This document shows, one piece after another, positions 16,207-24,058 of a stretch of 64,000 nt of DNA; position 1 is the stretch's first letter, and each line of letters opens with the position of its first letter. The stretch lies in contig JAZNNR010000002.1 in assembly GCA_045580325.1 (NCBI GenBank), positions 3,158 to 67,157 of the forward strand, given 5' to 3'. Below the pieces are notes generated by a model, which did not search any database, had not been told where the DNA came from, and was given only the letters and a program-made list of their open reading frames with translations. Origin of the DNA: SIG672 sp045580325 (GTDB lineage Bacteria; Bacillota; Clostridia; Oscillospirales; CAG-272). The position numbers were made by a program, and so were the translations under genes.

Positions 16207-17766
16207 ATGGAAAACTTCAAAGGTAATTCAGAAATATATTCTCGCGTTTTTCAGAAGAGCAGAGAAATAATAGAATGCTCGCGTGATTTTATTCTTCCCG
16301 ATTTTTATGCCGATATTAAAAGGATTATAGGTTCATCGGGAAGCATCTCGCCCGAGAGCTGTTTTGTCGAGGGCGGCAAGGCAAGTATGAGCGGAACACT
16401 TACCACCCGCGTTCTTTTTCTCGATGACGAGAATAAGCTTCGCGCGGTTACCTTCACGCAGGATTACTCGGCAAATATCCCGATAGGCGACAGTGCATTA
16501 TACGGAGATGTTTCTATGTTCTCTTGTCCCGTGCTTGAAAATATTTCGGTAAAAACGGTAAATCCGAGAAAGGTCAGCGTAAGAGGCAGGATAGAGGCAA
16601 ATCTGAAAATATGGAAAAACATCTCTGTTTCTCCCGAAATGGCAGATATTTCAGGAACAGCAGACGTATGTCCCGAAATGAAACGTGAAAATATAAAATG
16701 CGTGAGACCGTTTTCTGTTTGGGAAAGAGATCTTGAGATCTCCGAGGATATTATTCCCGAGGGCGAAGTAGAGGAAATAATTTACTGCGATGCAAAAAGC
16801 GAGGTAAACGAGTGCTTTACCGAAAATAATGCTATAACAGTCAAGGGAAACACAGAGCTTGACGTGATATATATGCCCTCAGGTGCAAGCGACCCGATAC
16901 ATATTCACAGACGCATACCCTTCACGCGCACGGTAGAAAGCGAGTTTGCCGCCCTTGACAGCCTTGTTTGCTGTGCGTGCGCCTACACTCGCTCGGTCGA
17001 CTGTAATATAGCGAGTGCAAATGGCGGCGAAAATAACAAGATAGAGATCGACGTAGCATATACCCTTGCAGTAAACGGCGCGGGGATAGTTTCGTGTGAG
17101 TACGTTTCAGATATGTATTTACCTGCCTTCGCTATAAAAAACGAAAGCGAAAAGATAAATTTCTCAAGCGAGCCTGTAAAAACAACTAAATCAATAAGAG
17201 TGGAGTCCTGCACCGACAGTATGATACCTGAGGGAAGCACGGTAGTACTTACGAGCGTAAATCCGACGGTCGATTCTATTTCGGGCGATGAGGGTATGAA
17301 ATCGGCATTTGGAAGCTCGATTATAACCGTGGTTTATAAGGATAGCGAGGGGGTCTACGGTTCTCAAAGCTTCAGCGGAGATTTCACCCTTGAGCTTAAG
17401 GATATTGCCGATTTTGACGAATATATTTTCCTTGTGAGAGTGTCGCAGATAAATACACGAATTGAAGAAGGACGCCTGTGTGTAGGATACGATCTTGAAA
17501 TAAACATTCTTTCGTGGAAGAGCGAAGTGAGCGAAATTATAAAAACGTCGCAGATACTCGGCGAGGATCTCTCGGACGATAGAAAACCCTTTACCGTATA
17601 TTATCCTCAAAAGGGAGAAACTCTTTGGGACGTTGGCAAAAAATATAACACAGAGCTAGCCTCTCTTCTTTCCTCAAATCCGAATTGCAGCGAAAACGCA
17701 GAAAAAATGCCCTCGGTGCTTCTTATTCCGCGTCATAAGCAAGTTAAAAAATCAAATAATATTTAA
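16207..17766 (+). CDS. sipL: Spore coat morphogenesis protein, SipL-like (DUF3794 + LysM)
   Basis: A 519-residue protein with repeated DUF3794/SPOCS-type beta domains over about residues 30-450 (for example DAKSEVNECFTENNAITVKG and RVSQINTRIEEGRLCVGYD) and a C-terminal LysM at about 465-512 (YYPQKGETLWDVGKKYN, then LLIPRH). Length and order match Clostridioides difficile SipL, which ties the coat to the forespore by binding SpoIVA. There is no signal peptide, as expected for a mother-cell coat protein. It starts 60 bases after sigK behind TTAAGGAG, so the two may be cotranscribed. Family firm, exact orthology likely. Confidence 0.85.
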   Translation: MENFKGNSEIYSRVFQKSREIIECSRDFILPDFYADIKRIIGSSGSISPESCFVEGGKASMSGTLTTRVLFLDDENKLRAVTFTQDYSANIPIGDSALYGDVSMFSCPVLENISVKTVNPRKVSVRGRIEANLKIWKNISVSPEMADISGTADVCPEMKRENIKCVRPFSVWERDLEISEDIIPEGEVEEIIYCDAKSEVNECFTENNAITVKGNTELDVIYMPSGASDPIHIHRRIPFTRTVESEFAALDSLVCCACAYTRSVDCNIASANGGENNKIEIDVAYTLAVNGAGIVSCEYVSDMYLPAFAIKNESEKINFSSEPVKTTKSIRVESCTDSMIPEGSTVVLTSVNPTVDSISGDEGMKSAFGSSIITVVYKDSEGVYGSQSFSGDFTLELKDIADFDEYIFLVRVSQINTRIEEGRLCVGYDLEINILSWKSEVSEIIKTSQILGEDLSDDRKPFTVYYPQKGETLWDVGKKYNTELASLLSSNPNCSENAEKMPSVLLIPRHKQVKKSNNI

Positions 17767-17801
17767 AGTAGCAAATAAAATGTACCCTTTGAGCAGGAAT
17801 C

Positions 17802-17875
17802 AGCCAAGGAAAGGGGAAAAAGGCTTGGAAAAAGGGGAAAAACCTCGCGTTTGAGATGGTTTTCCCCTTTTTTCA
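17802..17875 (+). repeat. Family-1 palindromic repeat, copy B
   Basis: Begins AGCCAAGG like copy A, then GGGGAAAA arms: left 17826-17841 and right 17860-17875 pair with one G-T wobble around a centre containing CTCGCGTTTGAGATGG. The arms read GGAAAAAGGGG / CCCCTTTTTTC rather than the GGGAAGGGG / CCCCTTCCC of copy A, so both sides changed together. The remainder of the 314-base gap (17767-18080) before spoIVB is AT-rich with no further gene seen. Confidence 0.85.
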
Positions 17876-18080
17876 ATTGTTATAAGGCGTTTACACTAAA
17901 CTGAATATTTAAAAATTTGAAAAATGCAAGAAGATATTACAAGGGATAAATCGAGAAAATCTCCGCAAATTATAACTGTGTAAAGTCGCGGTACTTTAAC
18001 GCTGACACAGCGAATATATAGATCAAAAAGAGCAGAAAAAATAAAAACAAAAAGTTAAAAGAGAAAAGTTAGAGGTAAAA

Positions 18081-19124
18081 GTGGGAATGCGGAAAAAAAG
18101 CGGGAAAACAGTATGCCGCACAAGAGTAATATCGGCTGTTCTCGTTGCTGTGTTTCTTTGTTTTCTTTGCAGCACAGCCACCGTTTCGGCGCAGGAATAC
18201 GGTGAAGAAAAAGTGATGCTCGGAGGAGATATTTTCGGTACAAGGATAAACACCAAAGGTGTGCTTGTCGTCGGGCTTACGAATATTGTAAGCGGCGGAA
18301 AGGAGCGATCTCCTGCACGGGATGCAGGGATATGCTCCAAAGATATAATAAGCTCTGTAAACGGTGTCGAGATAAAGGACGGCAGTGATCTTATCTCGAA
18401 AATAGAAAAGAGCGAGGGCAAGACACTTGAAATATTACTTGTACGCGACGGAAGGGAAGTAGCGGTAAAGCTTACGCCACTTCCTTCGGATAGCGACGGG
18501 ATATACCGCGCAGGACTGTGGATACGCGACAGCCTTGCGGGGATAGGAACTGTAACCTTTGTAATTCCAAAAACGGGAGAATTCGCAGGTCTCGGGCACG
18601 GGATATGCGATCCCGACACGGGCGTTCTGATGCCTGTTGGCAAAGGCTCTGTTTTCGGTGTAAAGCTCGGAGATATTAAAAAAGGAAGCGCGGGAGAGCC
18701 CGGAGAGCTTCGCGGGCGGCTTGCCGAAGTAAAGATCGGAAGCATAGTAAGTAATAACGTAAGCGGAATTTGCGGTATTTTTAGCGAAATACAAGGCGAA
18801 GGTAAGCTCTACGAGGTGGCTTCTCCGAGTGATGTCAAAACGGGAAAGGTGAGCGTAGTATGTACGGTCGATTCAAGCGGAGCGCACGAGTATAGTGCTG
18901 AAATAGAGAGAATATGCGACGCTGATGGGAAGATAAAGAATTTTATAATAAAGATCACAGACGAAAAGCTGCTTGGTCTTACAGGCGGAATCGTGCAGGG
19001 TATGAGCGGAAGTCCGATAATACAAAACGGAAAGCTCGTAGGCGCGATAACACACGTTCTTATCGACGATCCGACAAAGGGCTACGGCATATTTGCACAG
19101 AATATGCTTGAGCAAATAAAATAA
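18081..19124 (+). CDS. spoIVB: SpoIVB peptidase (S55)
   Basis: A 347-residue serine peptidase secreted from the forespore; in Bacillus it cleaves SpoIVFA and so triggers pro-sigma-K processing. Visible: an N-terminal membrane anchor or signal (about 16-38), a PDZ domain (about 65-135, SPARDAGICSKDII), His173 in GLGHGICD and the GMSGSP motif with Ser309/311. GTG at 18081 is chosen because AGAGG lies 5 bases before it; an ATG two codons later is possible. Its usual neighbours spo0A and recN are absent. Presence with sigK suggests the forespore-to-mother-cell signal exists in this organism, although no spoIVFA/B is in the window. Confidence 0.93.
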   Translation: MGMRKKSGKTVCRTRVISAVLVAVFLCFLCSTATVSAQEYGEEKVMLGGDIFGTRINTKGVLVVGLTNIVSGGKERSPARDAGICSKDIISSVNGVEIKDGSDLISKIEKSEGKTLEILLVRDGREVAVKLTPLPSDSDGIYRAGLWIRDSLAGIGTVTFVIPKTGEFAGLGHGICDPDTGVLMPVGKGSVFGVKLGDIKKGSAGEPGELRGRLAEVKIGSIVSNNVSGICGIFSEIQGEGKLYEVASPSDVKTGKVSVVCTVDSSGAHEYSAEIERICDADGKIKNFIIKITDEKLLGLTGGIVQGMSGSPIIQNGKLVGAITHVLIDDPTKGYGIFAQNMLEQIK

Positions 19125-19130
19125 AAAATC

Positions 19131-19176
19131 AAAGGCAATATTACCTCTGTAAAAAGGAATATTGCCTTTTGTTTTT
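19131..19176 (+). terminator. Terminator of spoIVB
   Basis: A 12-bp stem (AAAGGCAATATT / AATATTGCCTTT, 19131-19142 and 19158-19169) with a 15-base loop is followed by TGTTTTTATT. The reverse strand has TGATTTTTTATT after the stem, so it also serves the convergent Xre gene. Confidence 0.8.
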
Positions 19177-19417
19177 ATTCAATTCCGAGAAGCCAATCAA
19201 CAGATACTTTCAGTATGCGCGCAATTTCCCGTATCTCGTAGTCTGTTACAAATCGAGTTCCTAATTCTATACGGGATATACTGTCGCGTTCTATAATTAT
19301 GTTGGCAAGTTGTAACTTGGCGGCAAGATCGCTTTGTGTTAGACGGTGGCGGCATCTTGCTTCGTGTACTCGGTCCCCACAGATATTCTTTTTACCATTA
19401 TAATCGTAAATCTTCAC
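19175..19417 (-). CDS. Small Xre-family DNA-binding protein
   Basis: An 80-residue protein that is almost entirely one Xre helix-turn-helix domain (DRVHEARCRHRLTQSDLAAKL, SISRIELGTRFV, ILKVSVDWLLGIE). The start is GTG at 19417, with AAGGAGGTG 8 bases before it. It is divergent from the LRR-dockerin gene, and the intergenic region holds a 12-bp inverted repeat whose one arm covers this start codon and whose other arm overlaps the -10 box of the neighbour. It is likely an autoregulated repressor of the neighbour; this is inference. Confidence 0.85.
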   Translation of the reverse strand: MKIYDYNGKKNICGDRVHEARCRHRLTQSDLAAKLQLANIIIERDSISRIELGTRFVTDYEIREIARILKVSVDWLLGIE

Positions 19418-19510
19418 AATTATACACCTCCTTGAATGTATAAAATCGACTAAATTAGATAAAGTTAAGAATTTATCTTGACTTTAACACATTTAAGATG
19501 TATAATTGTG
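19415..19510. promoter_or_regulatory. Widely spaced inverted repeat between the Xre and LRR-dockerin genes
   Basis: CACAATTATACA at 19415-19426 is repeated as its exact complement TGTATAATTGTG at 19499-19510. The right arm contains the TATAAT -10 box of the LRR gene (19501-19506). The left arm covers the GTG start and leader of the xre gene. This arrangement fits paired operators for the Xre protein. Confidence 0.5.
19478..19506 (+). promoter_or_regulatory. Promoter of the LRR-dockerin gene
   Basis: TTGACT (19478-19483), 17-base spacer, TATAAT (19501-19506), 53 bases before the ATG; near-consensus. Confidence 0.85.
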
Positions 19511-19559
19511 TTAAAGATAAGAATGAGTAAAATTTTTATAACCCAAAAGGAGAAACAAA

Positions 19560-21173
19560 ATGAAAAAACTCAAAAACCTATTACCTGTTATTTTATTATT
19601 AACCGTATTAGTAACTACTTTTATTGTTTCGCAACTTCCGGCAGAAGCACTTGAGTTGGGAACTTGCGGTGCAGATGGAAAAAATCTCACTTGTAGTTTT
19701 GACGAAGACACAGGAACCCTTTCCTTTTCAGGTTCGGGTGAAATGATGGATTTCTATGATTATCCTTTTTGGCACGAAATAGCACCGGATATTAAAACTG
19801 TAACGATCCCCGAAGGCGTAACGAGAATTGGTAATTATGCGTTCCGCGGTTGCAACAACCTCACGAGTATAACAATCCCCGACAGCGTAACGAGCATTGG
19901 CGAGGGTGCGTTCTCCTGGTGCAGTAGCCTCACAAGTATAGAAATCCCCTATAGCGTAACGAGCGTTGGCAAGGGTGCGTTCTATTATTGCGATGCGCTT
20001 ACCACGGTATATTATCAAGGAAAACGTTCGGATTGGTATAAGATCACAATAGGTGGAGGTAATGAAGACTTAACAAGTGCTGAAATTGTTTTTGCTGTTC
20101 CTGAAACACAAATTTCAGGCGTTTGTGGAGATAATCTCACTTGGACACTTGATCTTACAACAGGAATACTTACAATTTCCGGAAGCGGCGATATGTATGG
20201 TTACGGCGACCATTTGGATATTTGGCATTCATACAAGGATTACATTAACACAGTTGTTATAAATGACGGCGTAACAAGTATTGGTGAGTGGGCATTCTCC
20301 GGTTGCAGCAGCCTCACTAGCATAACAATCCCCGACAGCGTAACGAGCATTGAGCTGGGCGTGTTCTACGGCTGTAGTAGCCTCAAGAGCGTAGTAATCC
20401 CCGACAGCGTAACGAGTATTAGTAATTTTGCGTTTGAAAATTGCAACAGCCTCATGAGTATAACGATAGGAAATGGCGTAACTAGTATTGTTGCTGGTGC
20501 ATTCTACAGTTGCAGTAGCCTCAAGAGCATAACTGTAGATAGCGGAAATACAAAATATCACAGTGACGGAAACTGTCTAATAGAAACTGGTGCTAAAACC
20601 ATTATCCTTGGTTGTCAAAACAGTGTTATTCCTACCGACGGTAGCGTAACGAATATTGGAGTTGGCGCATTCTGGGGTTGTAGCAGCCTAATGAGCATAG
20701 TGATCCCCGACAGCGTAACGGGTATTGATGCTGCTTCGTTCTCCGGTTGCAGCAGTCTTACGAGTATAGAAATCCCCGACAGCGTAACGAGCATTGGTTA
20801 TAATGCGTTCTATGGTTGCAATGCGCTTACTACAGTATATTATGGGGGAAGCCAATCGGATTGGGATAAGATCACAATAGGTGGAGGTAATGAAGACTTA
20901 ACAAATGCAGAAATTATTTTTGTTGACAAGGTTGTTTGCGGCGACGCCAACGACGACGGCGAAATCGGCATGGACGACGTTGTATGTATAAGACAATACA
21001 TTACTAATTTCGATTACGATGCAAACACCTCATCGGAAAGCCTTGAAGCCGGTGCAGACATAAACAGCGACGGTGTTGTCAATATGAAAGACGTTATACT
21101 GCTCAGACAGTATATAGCAAATTATAACTACGAAACCGGAAGCTCGAGCATAGTACTTGGCCCGCAGCAGTAA
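19560..21173 (+). CDS. Secreted BspA-type leucine-rich-repeat protein with C-terminal dockerin
   Basis: A 537-residue secreted protein. Signal peptide at 1-30 (lysines, then LLPVILLLTVLVTTFIVSQ, with cleavage near LPAEA). Two blocks of BspA/LRR_5 repeats of about 23 residues follow, with the phrases IPDSVTSIG and AFxGCSSLTSI, each block preceded by a WHEI- or WTLD-type beta segment (about 30-60 and 180-215). Residues about 455-520 are a type I dockerin with two calcium loops (GDANDDGEIGMDDVVCIRQYI and GADINSDGVVNMKDV). Dockerins dock on cohesins of a scaffold at the cell surface, so this is a surface adhesin or fibre-binding component. No cohesin gene is in the window. PAAGGAG-type site 5 bases before the ATG. 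Confidence 0.9.
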   Translation: MKKLKNLLPVILLLTVLVTTFIVSQLPAEALELGTCGADGKNLTCSFDEDTGTLSFSGSGEMMDFYDYPFWHEIAPDIKTVTIPEGVTRIGNYAFRGCNNLTSITIPDSVTSIGEGAFSWCSSLTSIEIPYSVTSVGKGAFYYCDALTTVYYQGKRSDWYKITIGGGNEDLTSAEIVFAVPETQISGVCGDNLTWTLDLTTGILTISGSGDMYGYGDHLDIWHSYKDYINTVVINDGVTSIGEWAFSGCSSLTSITIPDSVTSIELGVFYGCSSLKSVVIPDSVTSISNFAFENCNSLMSITIGNGVTSIVAGAFYSCSSLKSITVDSGNTKYHSDGNCLIETGAKTIILGCQNSVIPTDGSVTNIGVGAFWGCSSLMSIVIPDSVTGIDAASFSGCSSLTSIEIPDSVTSIGYNAFYGCNALTTVYYGGSQSDWDKITIGGGNEDLTNAEIIFVDKVVCGDANDDGEIGMDDVVCIRQYITNFDYDANTSSESLEAGADINSDGVVNMKDVILLRQYIANYNYETGSSSIVLGPQQ

Positions 21174-21187
21174 CAAATAAATAAGAG

Positions 21188-21222
21188 CAGCCGCACTTCT
21201 TAAAAGGGGTGCGGCTGTTGTT
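21188..21222 (+). terminator. Terminator of the LRR-dockerin gene
   Basis: A 12-bp stem including G-T pairs (CAGCCGCACTTC / GGGGTGCGGCTG) is followed by TTGTTTA, 14 bases after the stop codon. Confidence 0.7.
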
Positions 21223-21313
21223 TATATATATCTTTAGTAGGGCGGGGCAAAATCGACGGTTTTCGTCGATTGCTCCCGCCATTTTTGTTCAGATAGTGAA
21301 TTGTCGTCCATCA

Positions 21314-21526
21314 GGGACTACGGACAGTCGGGGACGCCGACCCCTACAACCAAGGTTCCTTCTTTATAAAGCCTTCTCCAGTGGGAGAAGGTGTCGCGAG
21401 GCGACGGATGAGGTGTTTATCCTATCGCATAGCCGTCCTCTGAAAAGGTGTCGCGAAGCGAATGAAGCAGTTGTAACGAAGCTTGTTTGTCGGGGACTAC
21501 GGACAGTCGGGGACGCCGACCCCTAC
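21314..21526. repeat. 34-base direct repeat pair
   Basis: GGGACTACGGACAGTCGGGG and the 14 bases that follow it (ACGCCGACCCCTAC) occur identically at 21314-21347 and 21493-21526, in the same orientation and 179 bases apart. The unit contains the palindromic core GTCGGGG-ACGCC-GACCCC. The region is more GC-rich than its surroundings. Confidence 0.85.
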
Positions 21527-21698
21527 GAGTATGTCTTCCCTTGTGGCGACTCGGAAGTGAAAAGGTCGCACCAAAGCTGAACGTGTAGAAAAAGGAAAAA
21601 ATAAAATGTATTGTTTTTGTTGACAAAGATAGGTATAGATATTATAATATATATATCTTATTTTATGGCAAAGACTAAAAGCATTTAGAGATGCCGCC

Positions 21699-21773
21699 AG
21701 CCAAGGAATTGGGTTGGGAGTTTGAGGGAAGGGAAAAAACTTCGGCGTTTGAGATGGTTTTTTCCTTCCCTCA
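21699..21773 (+). repeat. Family-1 palindromic repeat, copy C
   Basis: Same layout as copy A with AGCCAAGG at the left, arms TGAGGGAAGGGAAAAAA (21723-21739) and TTTTTTCCTTCCCTCA (21758-21773), one base slipped, and the centre CTTCGGCGTTTGAGATGG. It lies 70 bases before the rsmE start. Confidence 0.9.
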
Positions 21774-21843
21774 GATTGAACTAAAGGTCTTTGCGAGAAT
21801 AATTATATGGTTTATTTACTTAAACACGAAAGGAAACATACAG

Positions 21844-22575
21844 ATGCCTAAATTTTTTCTGCCGAATGAATCGTTTGGCGAAGACTCTGTTACAGTTACC
21901 GGACAAGCCGCGCGCCATATCGCCTATTCGCTGCGAATGGCAAAGGGGGACAGTCTGACTCTCTCGGATATGTCGGGAAACCAGTACGACTGTATTATCG
22001 AGTCCTTCACACAGGATAGCGTAAGCGCTAAAATACTGTCGTGCACAAAGGCTCCGGGTGAGCCACCCTGCAAAATAGTACTCTATCAGGCTCTTGCCAA
22101 GGGCGAAAAAATGGACTACATAGTGCAAAAGGCAACCGAGCTCGGAGTTTGCGAGATAGTTCCCTTTGAAAGCGAAAGATGTATAGTAAAAAGCGATAAA
22201 AAGGGAGACAGCGCAAAGACCGAACGCAGAATAAAGATAGCAACAGACGCGGCAGGTCAGTGCGGCAGAGGAAGAATACCCGAAATAAAGCCGACCGTAA
22301 CCTTTAAAGAGGCACTTGAACAGCTTTCAAAAAATGAGCTCGCCTTTCTTTGCTATGAGGGCGAAAATACTCTTTCGCTGAAAGAGCTTCTGCCCGAGGA
22401 GATTCCGAGCTGTATTGGATTTATGATAGGACCCGAGGGCGGATTCTCGCAAAAAGAGGTGGACGCCGCTTCAAAGTGCGCAGTAAAGCTCGCGGGACTC
22501 GGAAAGAGGATACTGCGAACCGAAACTGCATCGCTCTACGTGCTTTCCTCGCTATCATTCCGTTATGAAATATAA
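21844..22575 (+). CDS. rsmE: 16S rRNA m3U1498 methyltransferase
   Basis: A 243-residue SPOUT-class enzyme that methylates N3 of U1498 in 16S rRNA. An N-terminal PUA-like domain (PKFFLPNES, then AARHIAYSLRMAKGD) is followed by the knotted methyltransferase domain with QALAKGEKMDYIVQKATELGV, IGPEGGFSQKEVD and LGKRILRTETASL, all hallmarks of RsmE. ATG 21844 starts the family-typical sequence with AAAGGAAA about 8 bases upstream; the frame extends upstream through the repeat, which is not coding. It stands alone, without the usual partner prmA. Confidence 0.95.
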   Translation: MPKFFLPNESFGEDSVTVTGQAARHIAYSLRMAKGDSLTLSDMSGNQYDCIIESFTQDSVSAKILSCTKAPGEPPCKIVLYQALAKGEKMDYIVQKATELGVCEIVPFESERCIVKSDKKGDSAKTERRIKIATDAAGQCGRGRIPEIKPTVTFKEALEQLSKNELAFLCYEGENTLSLKELLPEEIPSCIGFMIGPEGGFSQKEVDAASKCAVKLAGLGKRILRTETASLYVLSSLSFRYEI

Positions 22576-22880
22576 ATTCTTGGATTTATCGGTCATTTTG
22601 ACAGTGCCTATGACAAAAATGCACAATAAATTTTGAATAAACTTTAAAAAAATAAAAAAAATATTCAAAAGCCTATTGAAATTTCACAAAAAATAGTGTA
22701 GAATATTGTAGCAATATACAAATGGCGAAGAAAAATCGTAAGACACATCAGAGAAAACTCGGTTTGGAGTATGGCAAGATGTGCAAAATTTTCTTCGAAA
22801 ATAGTATTATTCTATCGTTTTTTAGCTTGATGATACAAAAACAAAATTTATTTAGCCGAAAATTCGGCACGGAGGTTAAA
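22576..22880. other. 305-base gap with promoter and leader of the CdaR-type regulator
   Basis: AT-rich. It holds the promoter at 22676-22704 and a leader of about 170 bases that ends in a small hairpin GCCGAA-AA-TTCGGC just before the GGAGG of the next gene. The frame of the downstream gene is open through the leader but has no ribosome site there. Nothing else recognised. Confidence 0.5.
22676..22704 (+). promoter_or_regulatory. Promoter of the PucR/CdaR-type regulator
   Basis: TTGAAA (22676-22681), 17-base spacer, TAGAAT (22699-22704). It implies a leader of about 170 bases before the start at 22881. Confidence 0.75.
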
Positions 22881-23966
22881 ATGTCAAATAGGCTGTTTCA
22901 AGGAATTATTTATCAAATGAAGGATGCTGTCGACCGCGTTATTGGTGTTATTGACGAAACAGGCGTGGTTACTTGCTGCAGCGAGCTCGTTAAGATCGGA
23001 GAGATCAGACAGGGTGTTCGTGAAGAAATGTCATATACTTCGGACGTAGCTGTTATCGGCGGATATACATACCGTTCGCTCAGCTCGACAACCAAGAGTG
23101 ATTATATAGTATTCGTTGAGGGTGAGGACCGAAGTGCAGAGCAGCTTTCAATGATGCTTGCAATTTCGCTCAGCAATATCAAAAACTTCTATGACGAAAA
23201 GCACGACAAGAGCTCTTTCATAAAAAATATTATCCTTGATAACATACTTCCGAGTGATATATATCTTAAATCCAAGGAGCTTCACTTTGCAAACGATATT
23301 ACAAGAGTAGTTTTCCTTATTAAATTCGGAGCTAAGAACGAAATCATCCCCTATGATATAATGCAGAATCTTTTCCCCGGAAAGACAAAGGATTTTGTTA
23401 TAAGCGTCGGTGAAAACGATACGGTTCTCGTCAAAGAGGTCAAGCCTTATGACGACGTTAAGGAAATAGAAAAGATCGCGCGCTCTATCGCCGATACTAT
23501 ATCTACCGAGTTCTATACAAAGGTTTCTATCGGTATAGGTACTGTGGTTGATAACCTTAAAGACCTTGCGCGTTCTTATAAGGAAGCGCAGATCGCTCTT
23601 GAGGTTGGCAAGGTGTTCGACACCGAAAAGACTATAATAAGCTACGAGGATCTCGGTATAGGCCGCCTTATTTATCAGCTTCCTACAACGCTTTGCGAAA
23701 TGTTCCTGCAGGAAGTATTTAAAAAGGGACCGCTCGAATCGCTCGACAGAGAAACACTTCTCACGATTCAGGCCTTCTTTGAAAATAACCTCAACGTATC
23801 CGAAACGTCGAGAAAGCTTTTCGTACACAGAAACACTCTTGTTTACCGTCTTGAAAAGATACGTAAGCTTACAGGGCTCGACCTTCGTGAGTTTGAGCAC
23901 GCAATTACCTTCAAGGTGGCTCTTATGGTTAAGAAATACCTTATGTCCAAGCCCGGTAAGTATTGA
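22881..23966 (+). CDS. PucR/CdaR-type transcriptional regulator
   Basis: A 361-residue protein. The C-terminal 60 residues are the PucR-type helix-turn-helix (FFENNLNVSETSRKLFVHRNTLVYRLEK, split here as NVSETSRKLF and HRNTLVYRLEKI, then TGLDLREFEHA). Residues about 190-290 form the GGDEF-like CdaR middle domain (SIGIGTVVDNLKDLARSYKEA). The N-terminus (1-130) is a sensory domain I cannot name. CdaR relatives control carbohydrate or purine use; the target is unknown. Start at 22881 with GGAGG 6 bases upstream. ftsE follows after 92 bases and may be cotranscribed. Confidence 0.88.
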   Translation: MSNRLFQGIIYQMKDAVDRVIGVIDETGVVTCCSELVKIGEIRQGVREEMSYTSDVAVIGGYTYRSLSSTTKSDYIVFVEGEDRSAEQLSMMLAISLSNIKNFYDEKHDKSSFIKNIILDNILPSDIYLKSKELHFANDITRVVFLIKFGAKNEIIPYDIMQNLFPGKTKDFVISVGENDTVLVKEVKPYDDVKEIEKIARSIADTISTEFYTKVSIGIGTVVDNLKDLARSYKEAQIALEVGKVFDTEKTIISYEDLGIGRLIYQLPTTLCEMFLQEVFKKGPLESLDRETLLTIQAFFENNLNVSETSRKLFVHRNTLVYRLEKIRKLTGLDLREFEHAITFKVALMVKKYLMSKPGKY

Positions 23967-24058
23967 TTTTAGAAAATAAACACTCAACGTTTCAGCTTGT
24001 GCTATCATAATCGGTGTGCAAGCTGAGATTTGTTCTCGGTTCTGAGAGGAGAATTTCT

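Larger units (their letters stand above)
21174..21843. other. 670-base intergenic region rich in repeats, no gene supported
   Basis: In order: a terminator-like hairpin (21188-21217), a GC-rich stretch with a 34-base direct repeat (21314-21347 and 21493-21526), a hairpin CCTTCTCC/GGAGAAGG (21372-21391) followed by GTGTCGCGAGGCGA, a second GTGTCGCGAAGCGA at about 21450, an AT-rich stretch, and family-1 copy C (21699-21773). Short open frames across it follow the repeats and show no protein-like composition. Confidence 0.7.

Noticed and set aside
18023..18745. Minus-strand frame opposite spoIVB
   Set aside because: Serine/proline-rich complement of the real S55 peptidase gene; no start site or motif.
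20229..20561. Minus-strand frames inside the LRR repeat gene
   Set aside because: They mirror the repeated DNA of the LRR gene and have repetitive, unnatural composition.
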